64,000 nucleotides of DNA from Staphylococcus warneri (GTDB lineage: Bacteria > Bacillota > Bacilli > Staphylococcales > Staphylococcaceae): contig NZ_LR134269.1 in assembly GCF_900636385.1 (NCBI RefSeq), forward strand, positions 1,736,001 through 1,800,000. Reading direction: 5' to 3'. The notes under the pieces were generated by a model. That model saw only the letters and a list, made by a program, of their open reading frames with translations, had not been told where the DNA came from and searched no databases. A program made the translations under genes and the position numbers. Positions 48,972 to 59,153 of the stretch are shown here, piece by piece; positions within the stretch are counted from its first letter, which is position 1, and the number at the start of each line of letters is the position of its first letter.

Positions 48972-49574
48972 ATGAAAAAAGTTTCGAAAGCTTTACTATG
49001 GTTTATAATTAGTTTCATAGTTTTTCATGCCATATTATTTGTTATGTGGGGTGAACACCAAGAATATTGGTATTTATATACTGGAATTATGCTAATAGCT
49101 GGGATTAGTTATGTATTTTATCAACGTGATATACATTCTAAACGGTTATTAACATCCATAGGTATTGGAATTATTGCCAGTATTATTTTAATCATTATTC
49201 AATTGATCTTATCACTCATAACGTCTGAATTAACTTATGCTTCATTAATAAAAGAATTGGCCAAAACTGGTGTTCATTGGAAGTGGCAAATGTTAGTAAC
49301 ATTAGCATTCGTTATACCTTGTCATGAACTATATATGCGCACTGTTTTACAAAATGAGTTAAATAAGTACAATTTGCCGAATTGGTTATCTATCTTAATC
49401 ACTGCAATTTGTTCAAGCTCTCTATTTATATATTTAGATAATTGGTGGATAGTACTGTTTATTTTTATAACTCAAATATTACTGTCAATCAGTTATGAAT
49501 ATACAAGACGTATTGCTACAACATCTATTGCTCAAATAGTTGCTATCATTCTTTTATTAATCTTTCATGGATAA
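48972..49574 (+). CDS. CPBP-like membrane protein with a degenerate protease motif
   Basis: 200 residues with about six membrane helices. Residues 118-123 (HELYMR) occupy the place of the EExxxR motif of CPBP/Abi-type intramembrane proteases; the first Glu is His and Arg123 is kept. The second conserved His motif is not apparent. It may be a non-proteolytic member of the family, or only resemble it. It is in an operon with the DUF2187 gene and ends at a terminator. Function unknown. Confidence 0.6.
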   Translation: MKKVSKALLWFIISFIVFHAILFVMWGEHQEYWYLYTGIMLIAGISYVFYQRDIHSKRLLTSIGIGIIASIILIIIQLILSLITSELTYASLIKELAKTGVHWKWQMLVTLAFVIPCHELYMRTVLQNELNKYNLPNWLSILITAICSSSLFIYLDNWWIVLFIFITQILLSISYEYTRRIATTSIAQIVAIILLLIFHG

Positions 49575-49621
49575 TTTTTAATATGTTAAATGATTAGAAA
49601 ATAAATATTTAAAGTATAAGT

Positions 49622-49664
49622 ATAGAGCTCCAAACCATGTGTCCATACATGATTTAGAGCTCTA
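49622..49664. terminator. Terminator between the CPBP-like gene and the metallophosphoesterase gene
   Basis: Stem ATAGAGCTC (49622-49630) with GAGCTCTAT (49656-49664), flanked by T-rich sequence on the right. It also contains an inner CATG-type pair. Confidence 0.7.
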
Positions 49665-49729
49665 TTTATTTTTTAAAGTAAATTTTTAACCACATACGTT
49701 AATTAGTATGAAGGTGTAATAATATCAAA

Positions 49730-51238
49730 TTACTTAATCACTTTAAAGTTATTTTTTAGTTTAATAGAATAATGCTTATCTGATAAATGCTTAGCAATTA
49801 GTGTACTCATTGTACTTTCACTAGTATGGTGAATAATAGCATCTTCTAAATATGATTGATAATTTCTATAACAATAATCCGTCATAGTGATCCTATATAA
49901 TCCATTTAAATCAATTCCATCTAAAGTCACTCGGTTAAAAGGTGCTTGGTTCATATCGACAGTATAGTTAAATCCTTGCCAAAATGTACATAACGTTTCA
50001 TCAATCAGTGTTGACTTTAACGTATCTTTCTCAAATTCTAGATATGAATATGAAAATTCTAATATACCTTTAATACATTCCCCTTTAATCGTTAAATCAA
50101 CAGGTTTATCTGGATATGGATATGCATCATATAAAACTCTATTCGTTATGACTCCCTTTAGTCCTTCTTCACCATTTCGAGGTATGTGTACACAACTAAT
50201 TTGATAATTATAGGCTAATCTAATGCTATCATGTAATAATTGTGCAAAAGGATGGGGTTGACCTACTAATTCTGCTAAATCTTTAACTGGTGCATTTATT
50301 TCAGTTTCATTTATCGCTTCGCTTGCCCAATGTTCAACTGCTTTGCGATCATAATACGTGACATTAAGTAATGCTTCATCTTCATCATAATTATTCAAAT
50401 CAATGACTTCTGGTGAAATTTCCTCAACCTCATATGTATTAGTTCGTTTTTTAAATTTTATTTTTACATGAACGAGTTCTTCTGCATTTTGTCCTGCTTG
50501 TACATAAACTGTTCCATGATCTTGACCAACTAATGTTTGATGTTGATGTGCTGTTATGATGAGATCTATAACCCCTAATTCCTCCATCAATATTTCAGCT
50601 TCATTGACATTTACTTCATTTTTCTTATTGGATTTACTGATTTTGTCTAATCCACCATGATATATCACTATTAAAAAGTCTGGTTCTTCGATTTCATGTA
50701 TATATCTAATCCATCTTTTAGCTGATAATAATGTTTTTTCGATGCTCACATCTTCTTCCATTTCTGCATATTCATTTTTCATTAGACCATCGGCTGTTAA
50801 ACCTACTATTGCAATTTTCAAATTATCAAAATGTTGAATAGAATATGGTGTTGAAAAGTACGGTTCTTTCGTTTTGATATATTCTATATTAGCAGATAAC
50901 CATGGAAATCTAGATAGTGCAACAGAACGAGTTAAAAATGACAATCCAAATTTAAATTCGTTAGGACTAATGCCACTGGCATCATACTGCATGGCATTCA
51001 TTAACTTTATCATTGGATGGCGCTTATATGGTGCGACAATAGCATAATAAAAAGCTGCTAATGACCCTGCCAAACTACCACCACTATCTAGTAAGATTAC
51101 ATTTTGATTATTGTTTCTTACTTGTCTAACAAAAGTTCCAGCGCGATATATATTTGAGCCATAATCTCCATTTAAAAAATGACTATGCATATCAGAAGTT
51201 GCTATGACATCTACATCGATATTCTCATTTCTCTCCAT
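49730..51238 (-). CDS. 5'-nucleotidase-like metallophosphoesterase with altered metal site
   Basis: 502 residues in the calcineurin-like plus 5_nucleotid_C arrangement: an N-terminal metallophosphoesterase (about 1-260) and a C-terminal nucleotide-recognition domain. Asp16 and His18 (SDMHSHF) are kept, as are VIYHGG and the AHQHQ metal histidines. The bridging Asp of the usual DxGD is Gly54 (LLDSGGSLAG), and the usual GNHEF is SPNEFKF. No signal peptide, so it is cytoplasmic, like the YunD group. It may hydrolyse an unusual substrate or bind without catalysis. It is transcribed away from the convergent CPBP-like gene. Confidence 0.75.
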   Translation of the reverse strand: MERNENIDVDVIATSDMHSHFLNGDYGSNIYRAGTFVRQVRNNNQNVILLDSGGSLAGSLAAFYYAIVAPYKRHPMIKLMNAMQYDASGISPNEFKFGLSFLTRSVALSRFPWLSANIEYIKTKEPYFSTPYSIQHFDNLKIAIVGLTADGLMKNEYAEMEEDVSIEKTLLSAKRWIRYIHEIEEPDFLIVIYHGGLDKISKSNKKNEVNVNEAEILMEELGVIDLIITAHQHQTLVGQDHGTVYVQAGQNAEELVHVKIKFKKRTNTYEVEEISPEVIDLNNYDEDEALLNVTYYDRKAVEHWASEAINETEINAPVKDLAELVGQPHPFAQLLHDSIRLAYNYQISCVHIPRNGEEGLKGVITNRVLYDAYPYPDKPVDLTIKGECIKGILEFSYSYLEFEKDTLKSTLIDETLCTFWQGFNYTVDMNQAPFNRVTLDGIDLNGLYRITMTDYCYRNYQSYLEDAIIHHTSESTMSTLIAKHLSDKHYSIKLKNNFKVIK

Positions 51239-51332
51239 CTCAACACACCTCTCATTATGGTTAGTTTAACATGTATTTTTGTTTAAGTGATATCACTTTG
51301 GATAGATAACTTATATTATTAAGAAAAATATA

Positions 51333-51378
51333 AAAGACATTTTAAGTATCAACTATCTTTAATACTTAAAATGTCTTT
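51333..51378 (-). terminator. Terminator downstream of ktrD
   Basis: Perfect 17-bp stem AAAGACATTTTAAGTAT (51333-51349) with ATACTTAAAATGTCTTT (51362-51378). On the minus strand the tail is TATATTTTTC. It ends the htrA-ktrD unit. Confidence 0.82.
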
Positions 51379-51386
51379 GATTTAAT

Positions 51387-52745
51387 TTATCCAATTTGTA
51401 TACGTTCTTTAGGGTAGCTGAATTTTTTAGGTTCTTTTCTTCCAGCTATCATTATAATGAATGAGATTAAACCTACACGTCCTATAAACATTAATATCAT
51501 TAATACAATTTTTGTAATGTTACTTACATCATCTGTTACACCTAGTGTTAGACCACATGTACCAAATGCCGACATAACTTCAAAGAAAACTTGTAAAAAC
51601 GATAGTTTTCCTTGCTCTGCTACAGATATAATAATCATACTTGTAAAGGTCAAAATGGAAGCCATTGTAAATACCATAAATGATCGTTGTATATCCATAA
51701 TATGAATTTCTCTATTAAATACTTTAATAGAGATTTTATCAGCAGAATTACTAAAATTGATGACAAATAATATTAAAATAGCAAAAGTAGTAGTACGGAT
51801 ACCACCACCTACGGAACTAGGAGATGAACCTATAAACATCAAAATACTCATAATGATATTGGTTGCATCACTAAAATGGGATACATCAATGGTTTGCAAT
51901 CCTGCACTCCTAGTTGTTGCTGATTGAAATAGAGAATAAAACAGTGACTGATGCCAACTCATCCCTTTGAATGCATGATTATGTTCTAATAAGAAAATAA
52001 TCATGACACCAAAAACAAATAAAAATAAATATGTTGATGTTGTGATTTTAGTAAATAATGAAAATCTAAAATTTGTTACTCTATTTTTAATATAGGCTTT
52101 GACTTCAAGTAATACTGGAAATCCAATAGAACCTAGAACGATAAGGAACATCACAATCGTTTGCACAAAATAATCTTTGGCATATGGAACAAGTGAATCA
52201 CCTGTAATATCCAGACCACCATTAGTTGTCGCTGATATTGAAACAAATATTCCCTGCATTATAGCATATTTTAAATCGGGATTATCTCGATAAAAATAAA
52301 ATGCCAGTAAAAGTGCACCAATAAATTCTATTACAATAATCGTTCTAACTATTTCTAAGATTAATTTGACTGTCCCACTCATTGTATCTTTATTGTTATC
52401 AAGCATGATTAACTGACGTTCACGAATACCTATATGTTTACCTAGTACAACCCATAATAATGTTCCAATGGCCATCACACCAATACCGCCAATATTTAGA
52501 ATGACTAGTATAATAATTTGACCAAACGTAGAATACGTGTCAACAATACTAATTGGTGTTAATCCTGTAACGCTTATTCCAGATACTGCTACAAATAATG
52601 TATCTATTGGGTTAACGTCGACACCAGATTTATGAACATATGGCAAATTTAACAATAAAAACGCGACAACAATTGCTGCTAAATAGTATAGAACTATCCC
52701 TTGTTGAGGACTGGATCTTTTTAATAGTTGACCAAATATCGACAT
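51387..52745 (-). CDS. ktrD: KtrB/KtrD-type potassium transporter membrane subunit
   Basis: 452 residues, TrkH/KtrB superfamily with four M1-P-M2 repeats. The selectivity-filter glycines appear as ISVTGLT, SATTNGGLD, TTRSAGLQT and FGTCGLTLG. It imports K+ with Na+ and needs a cytoplasmic KtrA/KtrC ring. S. aureus has KtrB and KtrD; position next to the htrA-like gene matches KtrD as I recall it, hence the symbol. GAGGTGA precedes the ATG. It follows the htrA-like gene by 16 bp and is co-transcribed. Confidence 0.8.
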   Translation of the reverse strand: MSIFGQLLKRSSPQQGIVLYYLAAIVVAFLLLNLPYVHKSGVDVNPIDTLFVAVSGISVTGLTPISIVDTYSTFGQIIILVILNIGGIGVMAIGTLLWVVLGKHIGIRERQLIMLDNNKDTMSGTVKLILEIVRTIIVIEFIGALLLAFYFYRDNPDLKYAIMQGIFVSISATTNGGLDITGDSLVPYAKDYFVQTIVMFLIVLGSIGFPVLLEVKAYIKNRVTNFRFSLFTKITTSTYLFLFVFGVMIIFLLEHNHAFKGMSWHQSLFYSLFQSATTRSAGLQTIDVSHFSDATNIIMSILMFIGSSPSSVGGGIRTTTFAILILFVINFSNSADKISIKVFNREIHIMDIQRSFMVFTMASILTFTSMIIISVAEQGKLSFLQVFFEVMSAFGTCGLTLGVTDDVSNITKIVLMILMFIGRVGLISFIIMIAGRKEPKKFSYPKERIQIG

Positions 52746-52761
52746 TCAATTCACCTCAACA

Positions 52762-54561
52762 TTATTTTAGTTTTATATCTATATTAATGACTTTTCCATC
52801 TCTATACACTTTAGCCTTTAATGTACTTTTGTCTTCTCTATGACTAAATATAATTTGTCTATATCTTAAATTATCTTCAATTCTTTTCCCATCTAATTCT
52901 ACTATGACATCATCTTTTTTCAACCCTGATTTATCGCCAGGAGCATTGGGTTTTACTTCGCCAACAATAATACCATTTTTAACACTATTAGGTAATTTGA
53001 TTGATTGGCGTTCGTCATCATCAATATCAGCTACATTTTTAATTTTAATTCCAGTATTAGGATATTCAACTTTTCCCTCTTTTTCTAATTGATTAGCTAT
53101 TTTTTGAGCATCATTAATTGGTATTGCAAATCCCATACCTTCCACATTATTCATATCAATTTTCAGAGAAACAATACCTATTAGTTTACCATCTCTATCA
53201 ACAACTGCGCCACCAGAATTTCCGGGATTAACCGGCGCATTTATTTGAAATGCTTTCATTAGTACATCGTAGCTATCATCTTTATCAATATCTACTGGTA
53301 CATGTCTATCTAAACCAGAGACTATACCATCAGATACACTTTCTTTGAAATCTACACCTAATGGGTTACCAACTACAATTATAGGCTCTCCTAAAACAAG
53401 ATGATTAGAATTACCAGTAGTGATGGCTTTTACAGAATCATCTGCACTTTTAGCTTTAATGACTGCTATATCTGACCATTTATCCGTACCGATCACTTTT
53501 CCTTGAACCGACTTATTATTACCAAATGTTATCTTTTGCTTATCTTTATTACCAACTACATGCGCATTTGTCATAATAAAAAGAGAGTCGCCCACTTTCT
53601 TGTAGACGACACCTGAACCAATTTCATTATCTGCTTTAGATGTATTATTTGGAACTGAAGTATTTTTTGACCCTTCGTTCTCCACTGTTACTACAGATTT
53701 TACTGTACTATTCGCACTTTTCATTGTGTCAGTATAATGTTTATTCGTAGGTGTTAAAGCACTGTCATTTGTATGATCATTTTTATTAACATTAGTAAAA
53801 ATAGCGTTAAGTATAATAATTAATAATATCACTCCAATAATAATAGCTATTTTAGGCCAATGTTCCATAAAGAATGACTTGATAATATCTAGATAATCAG
53901 TTTTATTTTCTGTTTTATCACGAGTTGAAGTTGCATTATCTTTCTTTGTTTCAAATTGATTTTGTTTAGCATTTTGATTGCTTTGATACGGATGTTTATT
54001 TTCAGATTCAAAATCATGTTTTTTAACATAAGTTGCTTGTTTATTTAAATTACTACTAGATTCTGCTTTACTGTTGTTCTTTTTAGTTTCAAATTCACCA
54101 CCACTTTTTAGATGATCTTCTTGAAATGTTTTAGACGCTAATTTATCACTTTGATTCTGCACGAGAGTGGAACTTTCATTATCATCTTGATTGTTATCTT
54201 GTGATGATTGATTTTTGTGATTTTGATCTCGTTTAAGTTGCTGTTCCTCTGGTAATGTTAATTTCGACTTACTATTTTCATGAGCTTGTTGCGTTTTATT
54301 TGATTTATCATTATGATTTGATACTTGATTTTGTTGTTGTTGGATTTCTTCTTTAGTTAACTTTTCTATTCTTGCTTTTCTTAAGTTATCTTTAACTCTT
54401 TCTTCATTAACTTTAGCTTGGTATTCATCCTTTTTAGCTTGAATTCTTTCTTCTTGTCTTTGTTTTTCTACTCTTTCCTCTCTTTCTTCGTTATGAAAAA
54501 ATTCACGACGTTGACGTCGATAGCTTTTACGAGGAATTACTTGTTTTTTATTTTTATCCAC
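52762..54561 (-). CDS. HtrA-like membrane-anchored serine protease
   Basis: 599 residues. The long N-terminal region (1-235) is cytoplasmic, charged and low-complexity, with coiled-coil stretches rich in Arg, Glu, Gln and Lys. One membrane helix at about 237-256 ([16 protein letters not shown]) follows. Outside lies the trypsin-like domain with His334 (TNAHVV), Asp364 (SDIAVI) and Ser449 (GNSGG), and a C-terminal PDZ domain. It is shorter than the S. aureus protein of this locus (about 770). It degrades or refolds damaged secreted proteins. It heads the operon with ktrD. Confidence 0.88.
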   Translation of the reverse strand: MDKNKKQVIPRKSYRRQRREFFHNEEREERVEKQRQEERIQAKKDEYQAKVNEERVKDNLRKARIEKLTKEEIQQQQNQVSNHNDKSNKTQQAHENSKSKLTLPEEQQLKRDQNHKNQSSQDNNQDDNESSTLVQNQSDKLASKTFQEDHLKSGGEFETKKNNSKAESSSNLNKQATYVKKHDFESENKHPYQSNQNAKQNQFETKKDNATSTRDKTENKTDYLDIIKSFFMEHWPKIAIIIGVILLIIILNAIFTNVNKNDHTNDSALTPTNKHYTDTMKSANSTVKSVVTVENEGSKNTSVPNNTSKADNEIGSGVVYKKVGDSLFIMTNAHVVGNKDKQKITFGNNKSVQGKVIGTDKWSDIAVIKAKSADDSVKAITTGNSNHLVLGEPIIVVGNPLGVDFKESVSDGIVSGLDRHVPVDIDKDDSYDVLMKAFQINAPVNPGNSGGAVVDRDGKLIGIVSLKIDMNNVEGMGFAIPINDAQKIANQLEKEGKVEYPNTGIKIKNVADIDDDERQSIKLPNSVKNGIIVGEVKPNAPGDKSGLKKDDVIVELDGKRIEDNLRYRQIIFSHREDKSTLKAKVYRDGKVINIDIKLK

Positions 54562-54732
54562 AGATAGCCACTCCTATCATTTCAATCAATTACTTTTATT
54601 ATGACATACTCAATGGGTTTAAGGTAACATTTTTCACAATGATATGTATTACCCTAATAAATAGTATTATGTATATATAAATTTTAATATTTTATTATTA
54701 AAACTGCAATGTTAAACAAGCATTAAATAAGA

Positions 54733-54752
54733 CTTCGTAATAATATACGAAG
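54733..54752 (-). terminator. Probable terminator downstream of terC
   Basis: Stem CTTCGTA (54733-54739) with TACGAAG (54746-54752). The minus-strand tail is CTTATTT, so termination may be partial. Confidence 0.5.
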
Positions 54753-54762
54753 CCTTAGTTCA

Positions 54763-55563
54763 TTATTTCTTATTCTTTTTATTATTTACAGCTGATGTTA
54801 ACCAACCAATAACAACAAGTAATATTAGGACAGCCCAGAAAATAGATTGCCATAAAACTGTATGTGGGAATTCTTCTGGTAAAATACCTACGTCTTTATG
54901 TGCTAATACTAATACGACTAATTTAATACCGACCCAACCTACAATTGCGAAAGCTGCGCCTTCTAAACCAGGATATTTATTTAATAATTCAACAAACCAA
55001 GTTGCTGCGAAACGCATTAGAATAACACCTATCATACCGCCTAAGAACATTACTGAAAATTGACCTAAGTCCATTCCACCAAAATGTATACCTACTTTTG
55101 GTAGAGTCACAGCGATTGCTAATGCTGCTAACATGGAATCAATAGCAAATGCAATATCTGCAAATTCTACTTTAAATACTGTGCCCCAGAATGCTTTTGG
55201 ACCAACTTTCTTTTCTTGACCATCTTCGTCAAAGTGATGATCATCTCCGACATTTTCATGATTCTTGTCATCTTTTTTATGGAAGAACTCCCATAAATTC
55301 TTAATTGACATATAGATTAAATATACAGCTCCTGCTGCTTGTATAAACCAGAAATTAGCAATGATACTAATTAAGAATAATGCTAAAAATCTAAATACAA
55401 ATGCACCTAATAAACCATAAAATAGTGCTTTCTTTCTTTGCTCAGGTGGTAAATGCTTTACCATAACTGCCATTACTATTGCATTATCAGCAGCTAAAAG
55501 ACCCTCTAAAAATACTAAGACTAGTAATACCCATGCATAGGATAATAACAAACTCGGATCCAT
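54763..55563 (-). CDS. TerC/Alx family membrane protein, probable manganese exporter
   Basis: 266 residues from ATG 55563 (MDPSLLLSYAWV) with AAGGAG 9 nt upstream. About seven membrane helices. The family marks FLEGLLAADNAIV (with Asp) near residue 20 and VEFADIAFAIDSMLA near 130 are intact. Residues about 85-110 form a charged, His/Asp-rich loop (HENVGDDHHFDEDG). It is controlled by a yybP-ykoY manganese riboswitch, which points to export of Mn2+, possibly metallating secreted proteins, as proposed for TerC proteins in Bacillus. Confidence 0.88.
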   Translation of the reverse strand: MDPSLLLSYAWVLLVLVFLEGLLAADNAIVMAVMVKHLPPEQRKKALFYGLLGAFVFRFLALFLISIIANFWFIQAAGAVYLIYMSIKNLWEFFHKKDDKNHENVGDDHHFDEDGQEKKVGPKAFWGTVFKVEFADIAFAIDSMLAALAIAVTLPKVGIHFGGMDLGQFSVMFLGGMIGVILMRFAATWFVELLNKYPGLEGAAFAIVGWVGIKLVVLVLAHKDVGILPEEFPHTVLWQSIFWAVLILLVVIGWLTSAVNNKKNKK

Positions 55564-55597
55564 AGTGGACAACTCCTTTAAATTTAATACAAATAAA

Positions 55598-55628
55598 GAG
55601 ACCTATGCTAAATAATAGCAAAGGTCTC
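55598..55628 (-). terminator. Riboswitch-controlled terminator before terC
   Basis: Stem GAGACCTATGCTA (55598-55610) with TAGCAAAGGTCTC (55616-55628), one mismatch. On the minus strand the 5' arm is GAGACCTTTGC, which also closes the aptamer, so the hairpin and the manganese-bound aptamer exclude each other. The tail is TTTATTTG. Confidence 0.85.
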
Positions 55629-55735
55629 ACTTAGCAAATACTATTGCCCACTTTACCGGAAGTGAATACTTCGTAATGACGATAAAGTGTAAAATCACTC
55701 AAATTTATTCAGTGACTATCAAGTTACTCCCCTCT
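55619..55735 (-). promoter_or_regulatory. yybP-ykoY (manganese) riboswitch
   Basis: On the minus strand: AGAGGGGAGTAAC, then TATCGTCATTACGAAG, CCGGTAAAGTGGGCAATAG, TTTGCTAAGTGAGACCTTTG. These follow the family order (GGGGAGUA box, CGUC-UACG helix, CCGG block, AGACCUUU closing strand) and closely parallel the Lactococcus yybP aptamer. A terminator overlaps the 3' strand, so Mn2+ binding should turn terC on. Confidence 0.9.
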
Positions 55736-55773
55736 GACATGAGTGTCATAGGTATTTATTTGTGAATATACTT

Positions 55774-55802
55774 ATTATACAAGCTAATTGATATAATGAC
55801 AA
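55774..55802 (-). promoter_or_regulatory. terC riboswitch promoter
   Basis: Minus strand: -35 TTGTCA (55802-55797), 17-nt spacer, -10 TATAAT (55779-55774). Transcription would begin about 30 nt before the aptamer. Confidence 0.75.
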
Positions 55803-55868
55803 TTTATAATTTTATAACATCACCATTATATAACAACTGATACCCGCACTAGTATATAGACAAACATA

Positions 55869-57431
55869 TTATAATAAACTATATAATTTAATGTCTGGGA
55901 ACTTTTCTTCAAACCAACGTGTTGCAAACTCGTTTTCAAATAAAAATACATAATTATCATAACGATCGTGTACAAGTATTGAACGAGATGTATTCATATT
56001 ATCTTTAATATCATCTTCATTTTCAATCCATCTTGCAATTTTACGACCTACTGGTTCCATCACTACATCTACATTGTATTCATTGTTCATACGATGTTCG
56101 AAAACTTCAAATTGTAGCTGTCCAACTGCACCTAAAATAATTTGATTCGTATGCAATGTTTTATAGTATTGAATCGCACCCTCTTGTACTAATTGTTCGA
56201 TACCTTTATGAAAATGCTTTTGTTTCATGACATTTTTCGCTGATACTTTCATAAATATTTCTGGAGTGAATTGTGGTAAATCTTGGAAACTAAAGTCTTG
56301 TTTTCCGCCAACTAATGTATCTCCGATTTGGTAATTTCCTGTATCGTATAAACCTATTATATCTCCTGCAACTGCATGATTAACTGTTTCTTTATCATCG
56401 GCCATAAATGATGTTGATCGTGTGATCTTTTGTTTTTTATTCGTACGTTGTAAGGTTACATCCATACCACGTTCAAATGCACCACTAACTACTCTCATAA
56501 ATGCAATTCTATCTCTATGTTTAGGGTCCATGTTTGCTTGAATTTTAAATATAAAACCTGAAAAATCTGTATCAAAAGGACTTACTTCAACATCTTCTTT
56601 AGTTTGACGTGCATTTGGCATTGGAGCATGATCAACGTAAGCATTTAAAAAGTTTTGAACTCCGAAATTAGCTAAAGCTGAGCCGAAGAATACTGGTGTC
56701 AATTCACCATTTAATAATGCCTCGTTATCAAAATTTTCGCCTGCTTCTTCAACTAACATTAACTCTTCTATTGCTTGTTCGAATGCACTATCATTTTTAA
56801 TTGCATGATCTTCTTCTAATTCAAAATCATCATTTAGGTGTAAGATATTCTCTTCATCTCTAAATGGTTCAATAGATTTAGATTTTCTATCAATAATACC
56901 AAAGAAGTTTTGGCCCATACCTACTGGCCAATTCATTGGATATGTATCAATATTTAATGTTTCTTCAATTTCATCCAATAATTCAAATGGTTCCTTACCG
57001 ACACGGTCTAACTTGTTAATAAAAGTGAAGATAGGAATACCACGCATCTTACAAACTTTAAATAGTTTTAATGTCTGAGGCTCTATACCTTTTGCACAGT
57101 CAATCACCATCACAGCACTATCTACTGCCATTAAAGTACGATACGTGTCTTCAGAAAAGTCTTCGTGCCCGGGTGTATCTAAAATATTAATCTTATAATC
57201 ATCATAATCAAATTGCATTACAGAACTCGTTACTGAAATACCACGTTCTTGCTCTACTTTCATCCAGTCACTTGTAGCGAATTTACCTGTTTTTTTACCT
57301 TTAACAGTACCCGCTTCACGAATAGCACCACTGAAGAATAATAGTTTTTCAGTTAATGTTGTTTTCCCAGCATCTGGATGGGAAATAATCGCAAAAGTCT
57401 TTCTTGACTCTACTTCTTCCTTTATATTCAT
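55869..57431 (-). CDS. prfC: Peptide chain release factor 3
   Basis: 520 residues, normal RF3 length. GTPase that recycles RF1 and RF2. G motifs are [13 protein letters not shown] (G1), [10 protein letters not shown] (G2), [12 protein letters not shown] (G3) and INKLDR (G4), followed by the translation-factor domains. Its ATG overlaps the yueH-type stop codon as TAATG, indicating coupled translation. Confidence 0.97.
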   Translation of the reverse strand: MNIKEEVESRKTFAIISHPDAGKTTLTEKLLFFSGAIREAGTVKGKKTGKFATSDWMKVEQERGISVTSSVMQFDYDDYKINILDTPGHEDFSEDTYRTLMAVDSAVMVIDCAKGIEPQTLKLFKVCKMRGIPIFTFINKLDRVGKEPFELLDEIEETLNIDTYPMNWPVGMGQNFFGIIDRKSKSIEPFRDEENILHLNDDFELEEDHAIKNDSAFEQAIEELMLVEEAGENFDNEALLNGELTPVFFGSALANFGVQNFLNAYVDHAPMPNARQTKEDVEVSPFDTDFSGFIFKIQANMDPKHRDRIAFMRVVSGAFERGMDVTLQRTNKKQKITRSTSFMADDKETVNHAVAGDIIGLYDTGNYQIGDTLVGGKQDFSFQDLPQFTPEIFMKVSAKNVMKQKHFHKGIEQLVQEGAIQYYKTLHTNQIILGAVGQLQFEVFEHRMNNEYNVDVVMEPVGRKIARWIENEDDIKDNMNTSRSILVHDRYDNYVFLFENEFATRWFEEKFPDIKLYSLL

Positions 57432-57679
57432 TAATCATTCTCCTTTAGTATTGTTTCAATCCAATTAGTTACTGTACTTGCTAATTTCTGGGCTTCTTCT
57501 TCATCATTAAATGTGAAAAATTGCATCAATAACGTATCGTTAATTTCTGCTCGAGTTAAATCAATTGCAACTTCAACTGACCAAAATTGATCAGGTATAG
57601 CAATAAGTACTGTTTCATTCAACCTATGAAAATATACTTGAAATGGGGAAGTGCCCCCTGTATATTCTCTAATCTTCAA
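57431..57679 (-). CDS. YueH-like small protein
   Basis: 82 residues from TTG 57679 ([20 protein letters not shown]). The open frame extends to 57694, but GGTGG lies 5 nt before this TTG and not usefully before the earlier GTG or TTG codons. Its start lies inside the murE 3' end and its stop overlaps the prfC start. Sequence and context suit the YueH-type family (Firmicutes, unknown function). Probably a translational link between murE and prfC. Confidence 0.7.
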   Translation of the reverse strand: MKIREYTGGTSPFQVYFHRLNETVLIAIPDQFWSVEVAIDLTRAEINDTLLMQFFTFNDEEEAQKLASTVTNWIETILKEND

Positions 57680-59153
57680 CAGGTCCACCACCAAATTTTT
57701 TATACGCCGCTTCTAAACCAATTAAGTCATCACGGTGTGGTACCTTTACATGCCCGGGCATAATTTGATAAGGTTCTCTACCTTTTGAAGCTAGTACTAC
57801 AGTATCACCAGGTTCTGCAACATCAATTGCATGTTTAATGCCTTCTGCTCTATCTTCAAATTCAACATAATTTGAGTGAGTGGCACCCTTAGCTAATTCA
57901 GCTGTAAGCATTTTAGGATCATCATTGGCAGGATTATCAGGCGTGAAAATAACGTAATCAGCACGACAAGCTACACTACCCATTTCAGGCGTTTTGGTCA
58001 TGTCTCTTTCACCAGCCATACCTACTAAGAAGATAAGTTTTTGTTTCACAAATGGCTTGACTGCATCAATAAGTTTATTCATTCCGTCTGCAGTATGGGC
58101 ATAATCTATAATTAAATCTATAGGCAAACTAGGGTCTAATACTTCTAAACGCCCCTCTACTGGTTCAAGTGATTTGACCGCTTCAATGATTTCTTCAAAT
58201 GTAGCTCCTTTACTCCAAACCGCTATCATCGCTGCCATAATGTTTGAAATATTGAATTTACCTACATATGGACTTTCAACTTGATAACTACCAAATGGCG
58301 TGTCAAATTCAAATTTAACACCTTGTAAAGATTCTTCTACATTAATTGCTCTAAACTGTGCATCATTATCTATGCCATACGTAAATACCTCATACGGCGT
58401 TACGGAAGCTAGATATTCTGAAAAATCATCATCATTGTTTAATACAACATATTTTTCTTTAGCGAGGTCTTCACCTAATTGACTAAATAACAGCGATTTA
58501 GCATGTCCATATGCTTCCATTGTGCCGTGAAAATCTAAATGATCTTGAGTTAAATTAGAAAAAATGGCAACATCAAATTCAACGCCTCTTAAACGACCTA
58601 ATGATAATCCATGACTAGATACTTCCATTGTCATTGCTTCAGCACCTTCATCAACAGCTTCTTTAATTTTTTTAGTTAGAGATACTGTTTCCGGGGTTGT
58701 ATTCGCACCTTTTGTTTTTGTTTCGTTTATTTGGAATCCATTTGTTCCTAAATAAGCACTATTTTTATTTAACTTTCTATAAATTAAATGAATCATAGTT
58801 GCTATAGACGTTTTACCATTTGTTCCTGTTACGCCATATGTAACTAATTGATGACTTGGAAAGTCAAACAATTCATGTGCTAATAAACTCGCCACTCTTA
58901 AAGTGTCGGGTACTATAATTTGAGTCACATCGCCATTTAAGTCTTGCTCTCTATTGACCACAATGATGCTACATCCTTGATCTACTACATTTTGACAAAA
59001 CTTATGGCTATCAACTGTATAACCTTTTGATGCGACAAAAATACTGCCTTCTTTAGCCGTTCTTGAATCAGTAGTGATATCTACGACTTCTTTATCTAAT
59101 GTTCCTATTACTTGTTTTACTCGAATTTTTTCGAACAATACACTCGCATTCAA
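57669..59153 (-). CDS. murE: UDP-MurNAc-L-Ala-D-Glu:L-lysine ligase MurE
   Basis: 494 residues. Adds the third residue of the peptidoglycan stem peptide. Walker A is [10 protein letters not shown] (near residue 112), and [20 protein letters not shown] and VEGRLEVLD are typical. The motif [11 protein letters not shown] (about residues 405-415) is the lysine-specifying form, unlike DNPR of diaminopimelate enzymes, consistent with staphylococcal Lys-type wall. AGGAGCG lies about 11 nt before the ATG. It is the first gene of murE-yueH-prfC. Confidence 0.96.
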   Translation of the reverse strand: MNASVLFEKIRVKQVIGTLDKEVVDITTDSRTAKEGSIFVASKGYTVDSHKFCQNVVDQGCSIIVVNREQDLNGDVTQIIVPDTLRVASLLAHELFDFPSHQLVTYGVTGTNGKTSIATMIHLIYRKLNKNSAYLGTNGFQINETKTKGANTTPETVSLTKKIKEAVDEGAEAMTMEVSSHGLSLGRLRGVEFDVAIFSNLTQDHLDFHGTMEAYGHAKSLLFSQLGEDLAKEKYVVLNNDDDFSEYLASVTPYEVFTYGIDNDAQFRAINVEESLQGVKFEFDTPFGSYQVESPYVGKFNISNIMAAMIAVWSKGATFEEIIEAVKSLEPVEGRLEVLDPSLPIDLIIDYAHTADGMNKLIDAVKPFVKQKLIFLVGMAGERDMTKTPEMGSVACRADYVIFTPDNPANDDPKMLTAELAKGATHSNYVEFEDRAEGIKHAIDVAEPGDTVVLASKGREPYQIMPGHVKVPHRDDLIGLEAAYKKFGGGPVED

